NCBI RefSeq assembly: GCF_010093815.1
Contig: NW_022985556.1
Span: forward strand, 223,339-287,338
Direction: 5' to 3'
DNA: 64,000 nt
DNA from: Pseudovirgaria hyperparasitica
Taxonomy: Eukaryota > Ascomycota > Dothideomycetes > Acrospermales > Acrospermaceae
Position 1 is the stretch's first letter. Each line of letters opens with the position of its first letter. Position numbers and translations under genes: made by a program. The notes under the pieces are model-generated. The model saw nothing but the letters and a program-made list of their open reading frames with translations, was not told the DNA's origin and made no database searches. Of the stretch, positions 22,955 to 34,700 are shown piece by piece.

Positions 22955-23145
22955 CGTTGTTTGGTCTCTTCCGAGAATCACGCCATTCGTTGCCGCACCC
23001 TGAAGAGCCTCTAGAACTTCCGTTATACCACGTGTTGCATGTAGCACGCTCACGGCCTGCTCTATCCATCCATCGCGTGTCGTCTTCTGCGAACTCGAGC
23101 GCGCCGCGGTATTTTATCAGGTCGGCCCAGAATACCGGTATCTAA
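22955..23145 (-). pseudogene. decayed coding-like fragment
   Basis: On the minus strand one frame stays open over about 60 codons and reads IKYRGALEFAEDDTRWMDR and then RATCNTWYNGSS. The composition is protein-like, unlike the surroundings. The CNTWY element faintly recalls the C-terminal end of Baeyer-Villiger-type flavoproteins, but this is too weak to name a function. There is no start, and stops flank it. Confidence 0.25.
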
Positions 23146-24158
23146 GAAGCCATTTACCACGAATGTTGCGTCTTGGTAAAAACAGATCAGACCCCCTCAC
23201 CTAACGATCCTAAAAGTGATGTCTTTCATTCTTGTGAGCACTCCCAAGGTACTCCATTGTATGCACTTTCGACATCGAACCCAACCAGTGACAAATTTTC
23301 TCTCACACTACGTTTCTTTCATCTTCACTATTGATAGTTGGAGAGCTTCTTTCCTTTCTTGTACCACTGATTTAGGTGCGGAGAAGCCGATTCCTTGTTT
23401 CCGCTCAGTAGAATGCTCTGCTACATTAACTCGTCTTGAGGTCTTCGTTTGCATGCTAGATCGATATGTGTCCAGTACCCTGTTGTCGGGCCGTCCAGGA
23501 TTCCTTAGAGGCAGTCTGATCAATGAAGGTCGATGGCAATTGCCCCAATTTGATCAATGCATTAGAGGGCGTGGACGAGTTTCTGAGTCGTGAGCCAGAC
23601 TTATTTAAAGTTACACTCGCTATACAATTCATTCCCGGTGCTTTATTTTAATTTTCGCCACGCGGCCGTGCGTCATGCAGCCGTGCATGTTTTATATCTT
23701 TACATAATTAAAATTAGAATCCTTTAAAAGAAATACCTTCAAGTTCGCTAAGCTAATTACTAGAACAATTCACATAGAATCCCGTATATAATGGAAGTCC
23801 GGAGTATCGAGCACGTGCACCAAGGAAAACGTATTCTCCGTGTATATTATAGGTTATAAATGTTGGGTATAGTGCAACAGGATATAAGACTAGAGTCGAG
23901 ATAGCTACGCTCGTGCATACGTGCCAGGATTCTAGATGTTTGATAGATATACATGTATATGGAAGTAGGCGAATCCTATGCGAAGGAGATCTGTAGAAGG
24001 TCCCAGTTGCCTAAACAGGACTAGTGATTAATGACATACTATTGCGTTCTTAATAAATATCCTTTGATTTCTTCTTTCCATTCATGACTATTATCTATGT
24101 ACCCTCGCTCTATGTTCGTCTAAAGCTGGTACCTCTACTTTAATCATTTTTTGTTATA

Positions 24159-25124
24159 ATGCTCTCTCTTCCACTCTCTCTGACGCTCTTTGGGGGATTA
24201 CTTTCTCTAGCTCTGGCTGATATAACGTATGGCTTTTATCCAGAATGTATGAACTATCCAGTCCGCCCTATCTTCGAGGAAGCTCTACATATGACTAGGC
24301 TGGCTAGAGAGGGCATTTCCTTATGGAACATTCCAGATCATCTAAAGGCTTCTTTCACAGTCATCTTCTATGGATATGACTCGGAAGCTCGGAACAAGGC
24401 ATCTGAAGTATTAGGATTGGTAGGCGATTTGACAGAGGCCTCCTGGACAACTGCAGACATTCGAATTTTCTGTGACGACAACCACTGGGAAATGTTACCA
24501 GATGATCAGCTCACCCCGGATCAAGTTCCTGAAGACCACTCTCCGGGCGAACCAGTCGCGTTCGATCCCATCAACGATGTATATCTGAATGAGAAACCTT
24601 GCGCCGAATCGAATATTGTTTATCGGATCTCACGGAGGCCCCAAAGATCCCCTGAGCTCCCAATGCAGCTCACCATCACATGGTGCGGGGAATTCTGGCC
24701 TACGAGTCGTTTTTTTACACTCAAAGATCCGCCTCAAGATGTGACCTTCAGGCATACACAAATGGACGCAATTCGGTACGCCTGTTTAACTCCTCTATTC
24801 GTGGCCATACTACTAGATGCTGTATATCCCGACGGTAAGTCACACCCCCCGTGCATTCGTTCATCTGTCTTCACAGATACTAAAAGAGTATTATAGCTTT
24901 GGAGATAGCCACAGCATGGCGTGATGCTTTAGCGTTATCTAGGGCTGAAGCACTTAGTAATATAGATAGTTACGGTAGGTTGAATTATTATTAAACCTGT
25001 AGGCGACCACTAATACTATATAGTGTTTTATTGTATTTTGGCACTCTTAGAAAAGACGGGTTATAAGCTGATACAAGAGCCACAGTTTATCGGAGCCGGA
25101 TGGGTCCTGAGAGCCGATGAATAA
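24159..25124 (+). CDS. secreted metalloprotease-like protein lacking HExxH
   Basis: Three exons, 24159-24834, 24897-24974 and 25024-25124, with introns of 62 and 49 nt (GTAAGT and GTAGGT donors; a TACTAA-like branch in the first), give 284 residues. A classical signal peptide (LSLPLSLTLFGGLLSLALA) starts the protein. It matches the HExxH-containing gene at 26810-27955: IRIFCDD against LPIYCND, DAIR against DDIR, and SNIDSYVFYC against RNADSLALFA. Where the active gene has LLHELTH, this one has AILLDAV, so both His ligands and the catalytic Glu are missing. It is likely a secreted pseudoprotease or effector-like protein. The reading frame is intact despite the AT-rich surroundings, which argues for recent function. 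Confidence 0.7.
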
Positions 25125-26809
25125 CGATCATATATATATTTTACAATTACCTATGTTTCTATAACGGCGCCATCTAGAACTCCTCGGGTTTTCTTAGTCT
25201 TAACTGAGATTCCTCGGTATTAGGTTTGGGGTTAGTCATCTTACTTGGTCTCTGACTCAACTCATCTTTACTGTATTACATAACCTCTCCTTTGACCTTG
25301 TCAAGACCCCTCCCATCTCAAGCCGTCAACAGTAAATTCCCTAGGCCTCGACCTCAGTCACACCCAACTTCAAACACGAGCCGCACAAGATATCGTAATG
25401 CCCAAGCACCCTTTTAAACCCGTGGTAGCAATCACACGATATACCATCCTCCTCCCCCTCAGCGGCCGCTGCCCCATCAATCATAGAATTCGTCGCAAGC
25501 GAAGTTTCCCAAAGCCAAGACTCTGACGGGCGTCTCTTCGCGTCTTCCTATATATTAAATAGCCATTTCCGTTCCTGTCATGAGATGGGTACCCGTACAG
25601 ACCGACCACGGGCATACGAAGTCAATGGCTCGGCATAGTCTACGTCCAGCACTACCCGGATGAACTAGGCGACACACCATCTACCAGCGCTACGGGAGAG
25701 TGTCGACTCGCTAATAGTACTGATACAGCGCGAGGTCCCTAAGGTCCGCTCTCAGGATCACATTTCACTCGACAGCATCAGCCAAAGCGATACGACCGCG
25801 CACACAGTGTTGTCGTACAACGATCTGTTCAAAGCCCCGATTGTCGGGCTTTACAAATAGCTATCCTGCCGACCAACAGTCTCGGACATCGCGAATTGCT
25901 TCTAGAGCGAAAGTACGTACCGCGTATCGGTCGTAGATACAGATTAATTCAGTTGATTCTGGCACTGACACTCATCAGACAGGCCGGCCAGTCAGGCTTA
26001 CCGCTAAGATTGCCCATGGTATAAAGGTACTGCCCGGACTTGCGTTGCTCAGCTTGCGGTCGCGCATGTGGGTGCGGTTGTGGTGGGAATCTGGGGCGAT
26101 GAAACAACTCTGGGCTGCAATCTTGCTTTTTGTGCGGTGCTGGAGGCATTATTGATTTCCCTGCTCGTGTTTCAAATCCACAGATTCTACAGAGGAGGCC
26201 AATCGAGAGATTGACAGTGACCTTGACAACTTTATCGAGTCTTCTTAGGAGATTAAGGAGGCAGTTGCGAAGGCTAAAATCACAGTGAAATTTCACAAGG
26301 GCAAATTAATAAGTATAAATAGCAGTACTATAGATAAATCTCTATTTTCTATTCTAGATAGATATATTATTATATGTAGATCTGCTGTTGGCCCTACTAA
26401 AGTCAATAAAGTTATAAAAGTATAGAACCTACCCATATTATATCGTCGTCTACTTCGTTAGCGAAACCAGAAAATATTACTCTAAAAGTAACTATTGCAT
26501 AGATCTTGTTTTGACGACAATCGTATCTAATCGTTGCAGCTATATAATTATTTAGTGATATTTATAGAATAATTCTCTAGGAGGCCTGGAACCCCTGGAT
26601 TTCCATTTATAGCTCTAGTACGAGAATAAGAATGGTCCTTTGACTGACGCCATATACGACATAACAAGTATCACGAATCGTAGAAAGCACGAAACAGTCT
26701 CTATACAGCTATTACAGAAACACCCAAGCTATATTCTCTGATCTCACACAATTCCCACCCACCCCCTATCCCCCCCTCCCCTCAAGACCCCCACTCATTC
26801 CCTATCCCC
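25125..26809. other. gene-poor stretch with decayed fragments
   Basis: 1.7 kb without an intact gene. 25560-26300 contains broken coding-like text on the plus strand; 26290-26700 is AT-rich. A C-rich run (about 26755-26815) abuts the stop of the next minus-strand gene. No repeat boundaries were identified. Confidence 0.5.
25580..26330 (+). pseudogene. degraded coding-like sequence on plus strand
   Basis: Pieces of protein-like text appear in changing frames: QWLGIVYVQHYPDELGD near 25630-25680, then HISLDSISQSD and HTVLSYNDLFKAPIVGLYK near 25755-25860, then, after possible intron sequence, EEANREIDSDLDNFIESS, a stop, and EIKEAVAKAKITVKFHKG near 26190-26300. Stops and frame changes break the reading. 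I cannot assign a family. It is most simply an old pseudogene. Confidence 0.3.
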
Positions 26810-27955
26810 TCACTCAACCTCCCACTCCGCCGGCACCTCCGCCGGCCTCGCCCTCCCCATCGACCAATCATTCCCCCTTAACGCCACAGAAACCGCAAAC
26901 AACGCCAACGAATCCGCATTCCGCAGCGCGCTCTCCGGCCGCCGCGACCCCAGCATCATCGCCTTATCCCAGCCATACGCTAGCCCACCGTCCTCGCCTC
27001 GCTCGTCGGTAGCAGCATTGTGGGGGCCCATGACGGCGCGGGTATGCGTGAGCTCGTGCAGGAGGGCGAAGGCGGGGAGGATGGTGCGGATGTCGTCGAG
27101 GTGGCGGATTAGAGGCGGGTTTGTGGGTGGGGGGTGGGCGTCGAGGGTGGTGTGGGGGACCGGGAAGGTGGTTGTGAGGATGGTGGGGAGGGATGTGTTG
27201 CTGACGGTTGTGAACCAGGATGGGCCTTTTGGGGGTGGGTTAGTGGGTTTGTGTTTTGGGAGGAGAGGGAGGATAGATTAGGGAAGAGGGGCAGGGGGGG
27301 GAGGGGACGTACATATAACTATGATTTCGTCTTTGAATATGCGGAGGACGTCGAGGTCGATGTGGCGTTGCTGGATGTATGCGGCAACGTAGCGGCCTGC
27401 GCCGTCGTGTGCTTGTTGGCAGCCATAGTGTGGTGCGGCGAGCAGCGGGTCGTCGTTACAGTAGATTGGGAGGTCGAGATTGCGGATGTTGCTAAAGGTG
27501 CTGTATACGTGGCGGATCTGTGGTGAGAGATGAATGTCAGTCAAACACACTCCTGAAGTTTGTGCTAGGGCAGTGACCTTATCAAAGCGAGCCTTGAGGA
27601 CAGACCGGGAAGTTCTGCCATCTATAATTCCGAAGAGCATTTCATAGGTGTATATAAGGCGGCGGTAGTTCTCCCCCTGAGGACCCTTCTCGCGCATTCG
27701 CGCGTCCAGGCGATTTGTGTCGCCGAGAAATGGCTCGATAAGATCGAGATCTTTCAGGGCTTGGCGGGTGATTGCTTGGACGTCGTGGATGGCGTGGTCG
27801 ACTTTGATAGTCTGTGCTGTGGTGCATGTGTCGCTGTCGAAATGCATGGTGATGTAGCTGGCGCTTCGGAATGCGGGCATGTAGGGACGTACGAAGGGGG
27901 CGAGTAATGGGATGAGTATACCGGTGACAATCAGGGAGAAGAGGAGGTGAGGCAT
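26810..27955 (-). CDS. secreted HExxH metalloprotease-like protein
   Basis: Two exons, 27955-27313 and 27225-26810, joined across an 87-nt intron (GTACGT donor, CTAAC branch, phase 1), give 352 residues. An N-terminal hydrophobic segment (residues 1-24) looks like a signal peptide. The second exon holds the zinc site LLHELTHTRAVMGP, followed by EDGGLAYGW, which resembles the Asp-containing part of aspzincins (deuterolysin or peptidyl-Lys endopeptidase type), then RNADSLALFA. Cysteines in CTTAQ, CLTD, YCND and YGCQQ may form disulfides. Known relatives are secreted fungal peptidases, often uncharacterised. I infer a functional protease with unknown substrate. A paralogue without the zinc site lies 1.7 kb away on the other strand. 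Confidence 0.75.
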
Positions 27956-28615
27956 GTTTGCATACTTGATTAGATTTGAAAAACGCGTTGAAGTGAGAGA
28001 GTCAGTAGGAGCTATTTTTTCACGTAGTCGAATGAAAATTCATTTGGAGAGTAGAAGAGTAGATCGTAGAGAATGCGTAAAGCTATATGTAGCTGAGACG
28101 GAAAGGCATGGTCACTACAAATATTCTCTTGAGTTCTCTTGTTTGCAATAGGGATTTTCGACAGGGGTATGGTCGGTGAAATTCGCGTGTCAACATGGCA
28201 CTCAAACAATGCCTATTGTCACCCTGCCTAGCGCGCAAGCGGGTCTCTACATTGCATACGCAGCTTTTTCAGTGTTGTCGCCTAGCCGACGACGTGATCT
28301 CACTGTCATTCCGCTCTAACAATTGCAAGTCAGTGCCTTTAAATGGACTACCACTCTCCTTGCAAGACCACTGGACTATGGGCAAGGCGCATCGTGCAAA
28401 GACCTGCCAGTATAATGCCAATAATCAAAAGCTTATCACGTTAACAACTCCCCAGCTCACCGTCATCTCACAATGCCCACGAGCACAACACATATTACGC
28501 ACACACACATTCCACGGATCACAGCACACAACCATACTCTGACTCAGACATTATCACATTACTATTCAAGTCCATCTCCATACCAATCCTCATAAACCCT
28601 CCCCTGAAAATCATC
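27956..28615. other. intergenic: promoter of the metalloprotease-like gene and 3' side of the MFS gene
   Basis: 660 bases between two minus-strand genes. It carries the promoter of the 26810-27955 gene on its left and the 3' region of the MFS gene on its right. A plus-strand open frame at 28195 lacks any domain and is not supported. Confidence 0.5.
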
Positions 28616-30630
28616 TCAATGAATATCAACAGCCACGCGATTCGTCATAAACCTCTTGATATTCGGCAAGAAGCAACTCGCAACAATGCTCACCGCTCCA
28701 AACGCAATACTCGCATACCACACCCCTTTCAAGCTCTCCGTAAATGCCCAACGCGCCTGCAGCCCGCCAACCTGCAGAATCTCCATCGTAACTCCGGGGA
28801 TTGTGAGCGCGGATGTTGGATCGGTGAAGAGGGCACCGATGAAGGCCTCGACAGAGTCGACTGGCAACCCTGCTGCGACGACGGCCGGGGCGATGAGTTT
28901 GGGTACGTTGGTCATGAAAGAGGTGTTGAAGATGTTGTAGTAGATGGTCGTGCCGACGGAGCCACCGAGGAAGCGCACGGCGAGGGATAGTGCGGCCGTG
29001 GTGCCGATATATGCGTCAGGGCCTGGAATGATGTGTGAGCTAAATAGGAGGGTACTGGGCGCTACAAGAGACTTACAGCAATAGAGGGCGACGGTCAGGC
29101 AAGGCACAATCACACCTCCAATACCGAGCGAGCCAAGGGTGGCGAATGCTACGGACCGCGGCATGTTGAAGGGCGTGGCCGAAGCAAGCGAGCCGCAGAA
29201 GGCAGTCATAAGTACGGAGCAGGTTACGAACATCCAGGCGACGCGGCCGCGGCTGTATGTGATGCCGGCACTGACTAGACAGGCCCCGATCAAGATAGCA
29301 AGAGGATACCAGAAGCCGCGGAGGCCAGTCTGCAATGAGTCAGTACATACAATGGTGAATATGAAAAAGTAGTGATGTACCTGTTCAGGGCTTGCTGGCC
29401 AGACGTTCTGCAGCATCAGAGGGAAAAAGCCAAGAATTGAGTAGAATTCCATACCTATTTACAAGATTAGTTGATGAGCTTGTTGGTGAATGCTTCAGAG
29501 AAGAGTGCATGGTTCATACCCGCAATGAAGACTATGATGTACGACATCAGCACAACGCGCTGGCCTTTGAAAATTGCCGCAGGCACCATCGGGAATTTTG
29601 GGATGAACGCCTCGTACACGCAGAATGCGACGATGAGGAGAATGCCAATGATCAGTGGTGCAAGAGTAGTAGCGCTCGTCCAGGGCGCCTGGTAGCCGCC
29701 ATACTGAAGACCTACGAGAAACAGCGTGACTCCGCTGATGCTCAAGAAAGCACCGCCCCAGTCAATGCGCTTCAAGATGTCCATTCTCGATAGATCATCG
29801 ACCATATGACGTGGCGGTGGATGGTAGCAGAGGATGATACCGATCGTGCCGATACCGTTCCAGATGGCAGCAATGCCGAGTGCCCAGCGCCAGGTGGAGT
29901 GTGCGTGGAGCTCTTCAATGTAGAGGATGTATGGGATGAATGGTAGAATGCTGAATGTGACGACCGAGAGCGTCACTCCGCGATACCGAACGGGCTGGAC
30001 GCCTGGTCAGCATAAATGTTGATGAAGAATATGAGAAGCCGCTTACAGTGATCTCGGCAACACCAGCCAAAGCCGTCAGTTCGCATATGCCGGCGCCAAT
30101 ACCACCCAGAGCTTGTGCAGTGACAGAGGAGCCCAGTGATTTGGAAGTTGCTTGCACAACACTGGCGACAATCAGTAGCAGAGAGCCGAAGATGGTCACG
30201 TATCGCCTCCCTAGAAGATCACTGATATACCCTACAAAGGGGCATATAGCACTACCACATTGTTAACGAGTGAAAGTCGTCCATGCAGGAGGGAAACATA
30301 CGTAACAGCAAGAGTATTTGCAGTCAGCAGCCAATTAGGATACTTGGTACCGATGCTCGCTCCGATGTAGTTGAGTGTGCCGCCTGTCATGTAAAGAATC
30401 GACTGAGCACCTGCAAAGCCAAGTCAGCAGCTGAATTGTAGATGACCAAGCCAAGTCTACTCACCAACATAGACCAGACAAAGTGACACGACAGCCACAA
30501 CCCTCGTCAACGTCCATGGTACTTGTGAAGCAGACTTCGCCTCTGTGAGAGGTGCCCCAGTTGCATTGTGCTTGCCCTTTTCGTCTCCACTACTCTCAAC
30601 GTCGGGGTCTCTGTTGTAGTTGCTCTCCAT
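28616..30630 (-). CDS. TRI12-like MFS efflux pump
   Basis: Seven exons: 30630-30465, 30410-30302, 30251-30047, 29994-29520, 29454-29381, 29329-29077 and 29022-28616; introns are 50-65 nt and the product is 562 residues. The start is MESNYNRDPD; an upstream in-frame codon would only add 5' UTR. About 14 hydrophobic segments can be read. Family signs include LYMTGGTLNYIGASIGTKYPNWL, the loop GYISDLLGRRY typical of MFS motif A, ALGGIGAGICEL, PVRYRG and VRFLGGSVGTTIYYNIF. The closest recognised class is the fungal trichothecene efflux pump / siderophore transporter type (TRI12, DHA family). The substrate is unknown and no biosynthetic core enzyme is next to it. It borders the gene-poor island. 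Confidence 0.9.
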
Positions 30631-31733
30631 CGCTTGAGCCTCCACTTCGCGTGGTCCGTCTATATTCTGTTGAAATGAAGCTTTGGCACGGCAAGGAAAG
30701 TTCGACGCGACTCTAAATACCAACACATTCTCGTCATCGTGGGATGTAGCCTTTTATGTACCTTTGTCCACAAAGACTATTCCCGCATGGTCAACATTAG
30801 ACCCGATCCTTCATACAAGATCATCATCAGTTGGAACGCGAGACAAGTGTGAGGCACGGCTCATCTTGTCCAATAAACACCATCAATACGTTTGCTTGTC
30901 GGGGCCTACATAGGTCTCGAACCTAAACCCGCACGGAACGCATCGAGAAGCGTGCAGATGTGGAGATAGTCTGCGATGAAAACCTGGGGAATATCATGCG
31001 GGGGGACGCCTCAAATAACACCAGTGATGGGAATAACTAGCGCTGGGGGCTATTCCCATAGACGCTAAGCCTTTCTGGGAGTACTTAGCCTGCAAAGTGT
31101 GCGCTAGTGCCGAATGATTACCTGTAAGAGCTTAGCGTGTTGATGGGTGGACAGCCGTTCTTGGGACGCCCATTACGCCTTATGCTTCTCTTTGAACGCG
31201 GTAGTCACGCGCTCCTCGTTTACTGTTGCTTTATCAAGTCATGAAAACGTCCAGATTGTCGTGTCAGTATTTCCGACATCATGGTCGGCCGAAGCCACGG
31301 CGAGGAGGCATGAGATGTGGCTTATTCCCTCCAAACGGATGGACGAGACGTTTGTACCTGAAGATTGGAGACATTCATGGTTAGTCGACGTTGTCAACTA
31401 GGTGCTAGAACAACAAAGCCAAGACTCGTGGTCGGTTTTACTATGATGGATCGTCAGGCCTGACGGCTGCAGAGACCAGCGTCATTCTAGTGGGATGCAC
31501 GGCGGAGCAAATCGGAGGATGACAACATGATGATCAATGAAGTTTAGCCCTATATAGCAAAGAGCTATTATCACAATATGACTCTCCAAACCTCTGTCCA
31601 AAGATCCACATGATAGTCTATATGTGCCTCACGGAGAACAAGATCTTTTCTCTCGATAATTGCAAAATACTACTCAGAATGTCAGTTGATCGGCCTTCCA
31701 GAGGCTCAAGTCCTTCATCTCGTGTGCTGAGCA
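30631..31733. other. intergenic, promoter of the MFS gene
   Basis: 1.1 kb upstream of the MFS pump and downstream of the DUF3638 gene. Plus-strand open frames at 30683 and 31147 show no recognisable domain. No repeat is evident. Confidence 0.5.
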
Positions 31734-34700
31734 TCACATCTCCTCTTTCACTGCAACATCTGGCTCCGCAGCCTCGAAATCGCCTTGTTCCAGGATCGTT
31801 CCTGTGCAAATCTTTCCTATATGTGTGCGATCAATCGTCACACAGTTTCTACGAATGTTCGCCATGAGAACCTTGATGAAGGGCACTGGACTGCGTTGGA
31901 AGCCTTCAGAGCCTGGTTGCTGGACAACATATCCATCAGGTTCGATGATCATACCTTGTTCCGCCGGGTAGTAAGCCAAACAGAGGTATCGACATAACTC
32001 AGTATACTCTTTGTAGGAGCCGAGGTATAATTGGCCAGCGAACAGGTTCAATTGGACAACTAACTTGCGTGGCAGATATTTTGGATCGAAGTCCGCCCCT
32101 AAGGTGAACAGATCCAGCTTATCGAGCGGGCGGTACTGAAGATTAGGTCGTGGTGCGTACACATGAAGCGTGACTTTCTTATACTTCTTAACGATCTCAA
32201 TCAGGTGTTGAGCCTCGAAAGGACTAATGATGATAACGAACTTGACGGTACCTCGATGCACTTTGGTCAGTATCCACTGCACCGGGCGATAATACGAGTC
32301 ACTGATAGCGTCCTTTGGCAACTCCTTGATCGTAGTGGCAAAGTCAACGGTCACAAGTAAGTCCTCAGTAAATTGAGCGACGTCAAAATCAGATGCGCTA
32401 CAATCCCTGAGGCTGTCGTATGCTGGAATAAAGGCATCCGACCTCAGGTCTAGCTTTCCAGTTCTCGCCAAGACTTCTACTGCTCTGTGCAGTACATGGT
32501 CAGCTGGATCTACTGGCGCAGGATGCTCGACGTTCTGTTCTTCTTCTGCCTCGGGGTTAAGTTCCCTCTCTTGCTCCTCAGCCAGAGATGTAGCGTTGAA
32601 TTTCACGCATGCGAACTTGCGGCAGCGGTCAACGATACTCTGGATGCTAGGCTTCGCGACGTCAAATATTGTCTCAATGTTCTGTTTGGATTCAGGCTTA
32701 GGTCTGAAGCGATACTCGAGTGTCTTAGCCTCTGGCTCGAGGAACCGCTCTGCTTCGTTCTTTGACATTGAATAATAGCCTTGTTCGTGAGAACCTCGTT
32801 CAGCTTTCTGCCATATAGGCACCTGATCTTCGAAGCGTTTCCCCTGAGCGGCCCACAGAGGCATACTGTGCTGTAAGTCGAGGCACGACTCCCCAACTGC
32901 CCAAGACAAAACGTCCTTGACCTCAATGATAGGTTCCGTTGGTGGTTTCGTGTCCGCGATAGCTTCAATACGACTTTTGCGTTCCAAGATTTTTGATTGT
33001 ATTTCGGTTGGAACACAGAACACTACCGACTGCGACTTACCCAACCTCCGCATGCGCATACAGGCTTGGCACAATCGGTCCTTGGTGAGTCGAGCTCCCA
33101 GGGTGACGGCTGCGCGGTATGTTGCGGGAAGAGAGATGTCTATACCTCTCGCGTGTTGTTCTGAGAGAAAGACAAGACACAGATGGGTCTGCTTACTAAA
33201 TGGAGAGGACTGCAACGCTTCAACATGACCGGTTCGATCGAGCACAGTAATCACATCGTTGTCGTCAACGAATATGACTGCTTTGGTATCCTCTTGGTGT
33301 ACTATTTTCTCCAGCCATTGCGCTGCGACTTGGCGACTGCTGAGCTCTAGAATAAATGCCCCTACGTCGATGATCACGCGAGGCAGCGGATCCAGTTTGA
33401 GGACCAGATCGAGAAGTATATCTGCATCCGAAGCTAAGCTTGAAGAGGCTCTTGGGGGTATAAGCTCCACAGAAGTTTCACTCTGCAGTAGATAGCTAAG
33501 CACCAGCGCATTTGTGTGACGCTGTGCAGCCAAGTCCAAATGCGTGACTGAGAGCGGGAGAAGATGGTGAGCATCGTTGGTACCACTGAAACCAGTGGTC
33601 GGATGTACTTTTTCTCGTCCGATGTCCCACCCGCTAGAGGACAGCTTCTGGGGAAACTCGCGTATTTCCGCGCAGAACACCATGTTCGAGAGATACCAGT
33701 CTACAACAACTTTGGAAAATCGGAGATGAGGAAATATTTGATCGGTGCAGATCACTCTGTCCTTCATGTTGATTCCTGCCAGTTGATGAAAATCCTGTGG
33801 GAGCTCTGGTGACGAACGTACCCACTCTCCAAACTCACCATCAGCTTGGTCACTACGAAGAAGCTTTCCAAAAGTGAGAAACATTTCTTCGTCACTGAGA
33901 CCTCCATAGTAATAACTCAGAGAACTGAGGATAATGGTAACGTCTGGGTGCGAGAATTCTGATCGTTGGGACGGTGTATCCTTCGCGCGGTAAGGCACAG
34001 CCAGTCGACTTCTGGGTATTCGTGCTGGGTCGAGGCCGTAATTGACCTTCCAACGTTTTGCAAGCAGCGCGAATGATACGATGCCACCAGCGATGAGGCC
34101 TCGTAAAAGCAGAAGGTAATTCTTCGTTGATGGCGCGAAAAAAGCATGAATTTGGTCGGTCTCCACATGCGAGATCTCTTCTGATGTCAGATCAGGCTTC
34201 GAAATATATATCAAGACCGCCTGCCGGACATGTTCTGGCTGTCTTGAAATCGGGAACCCGGGTAGTCCAATAGAACAGATATGCTCCGTAATCAAGTTCA
34301 GTAGAAGTTCGGCTGCATCGGACCGAAGTATTCTTACCCGTGGAAAGCGCCCTGTGCGTCGTTCGTCTATCTCGATCGATTTTGGCAGGCTCTTCTGGAC
34401 TTTAGGAGCAAAGCGCGGAATGAGTTCCAACAGCGACTGTATGACGTTCCATCTCTGCGGCGAGAACTCCACAGGACGTTGTAGGCCCATGGTGTATATC
34501 ATCTCGAAACGGACCGAGAAATTCTCGTCGCTCTCATCTACGATATCTCTGGAATTTGAATTCAGGAAACGCTGTATATTTAGTAGAATTTGCCCAACCT
34601 GATCCTGCCCAGAGATTGTACAGTCCAGTCCCATCAATTGAAAGGACAATATATGTTCAGGTTGGACTAAAAGCACACCGCCGTTTTTGAGACAGTTCTT

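Larger units (their letters stand above)
17918..24158. other. 6.2-kb gene-poor island with AT-rich stretches and relics
   Basis: No intact gene is supported. The first 700 bases are probably the promoter and 5' UTR of the regulator and hold a TGCACTC-type heptamer repeat near 18636-18660. From about 20530 to 22000 and from 23600 to 24150 the DNA is strongly AT-rich and TpA-rich, with dense small palindromes. GC-richer patches at 20120-20526, 22723-22936 and 22955-23145 read like broken coding sequence and are listed separately. The pattern fits an old transposon or gene graveyard altered by repeat-induced point mutation, which is an inference from base composition. Confidence 0.6.

Noticed and set aside
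28195-28542. 115-codon plus-strand frame
   Set aside because: No domain, no splice context, random-looking composition between two minus-strand genes.
30890-30960. tRNA-like T-arm on the minus strand (ggttcgagacc)
   Set aside because: No matching acceptor stem, D-arm or anticodon arm could be paired upstream.
31147-31401. 84-codon plus-strand frame
   Set aside because: No motif, no upstream exon, and it lies in the promoter region of the MFS gene.
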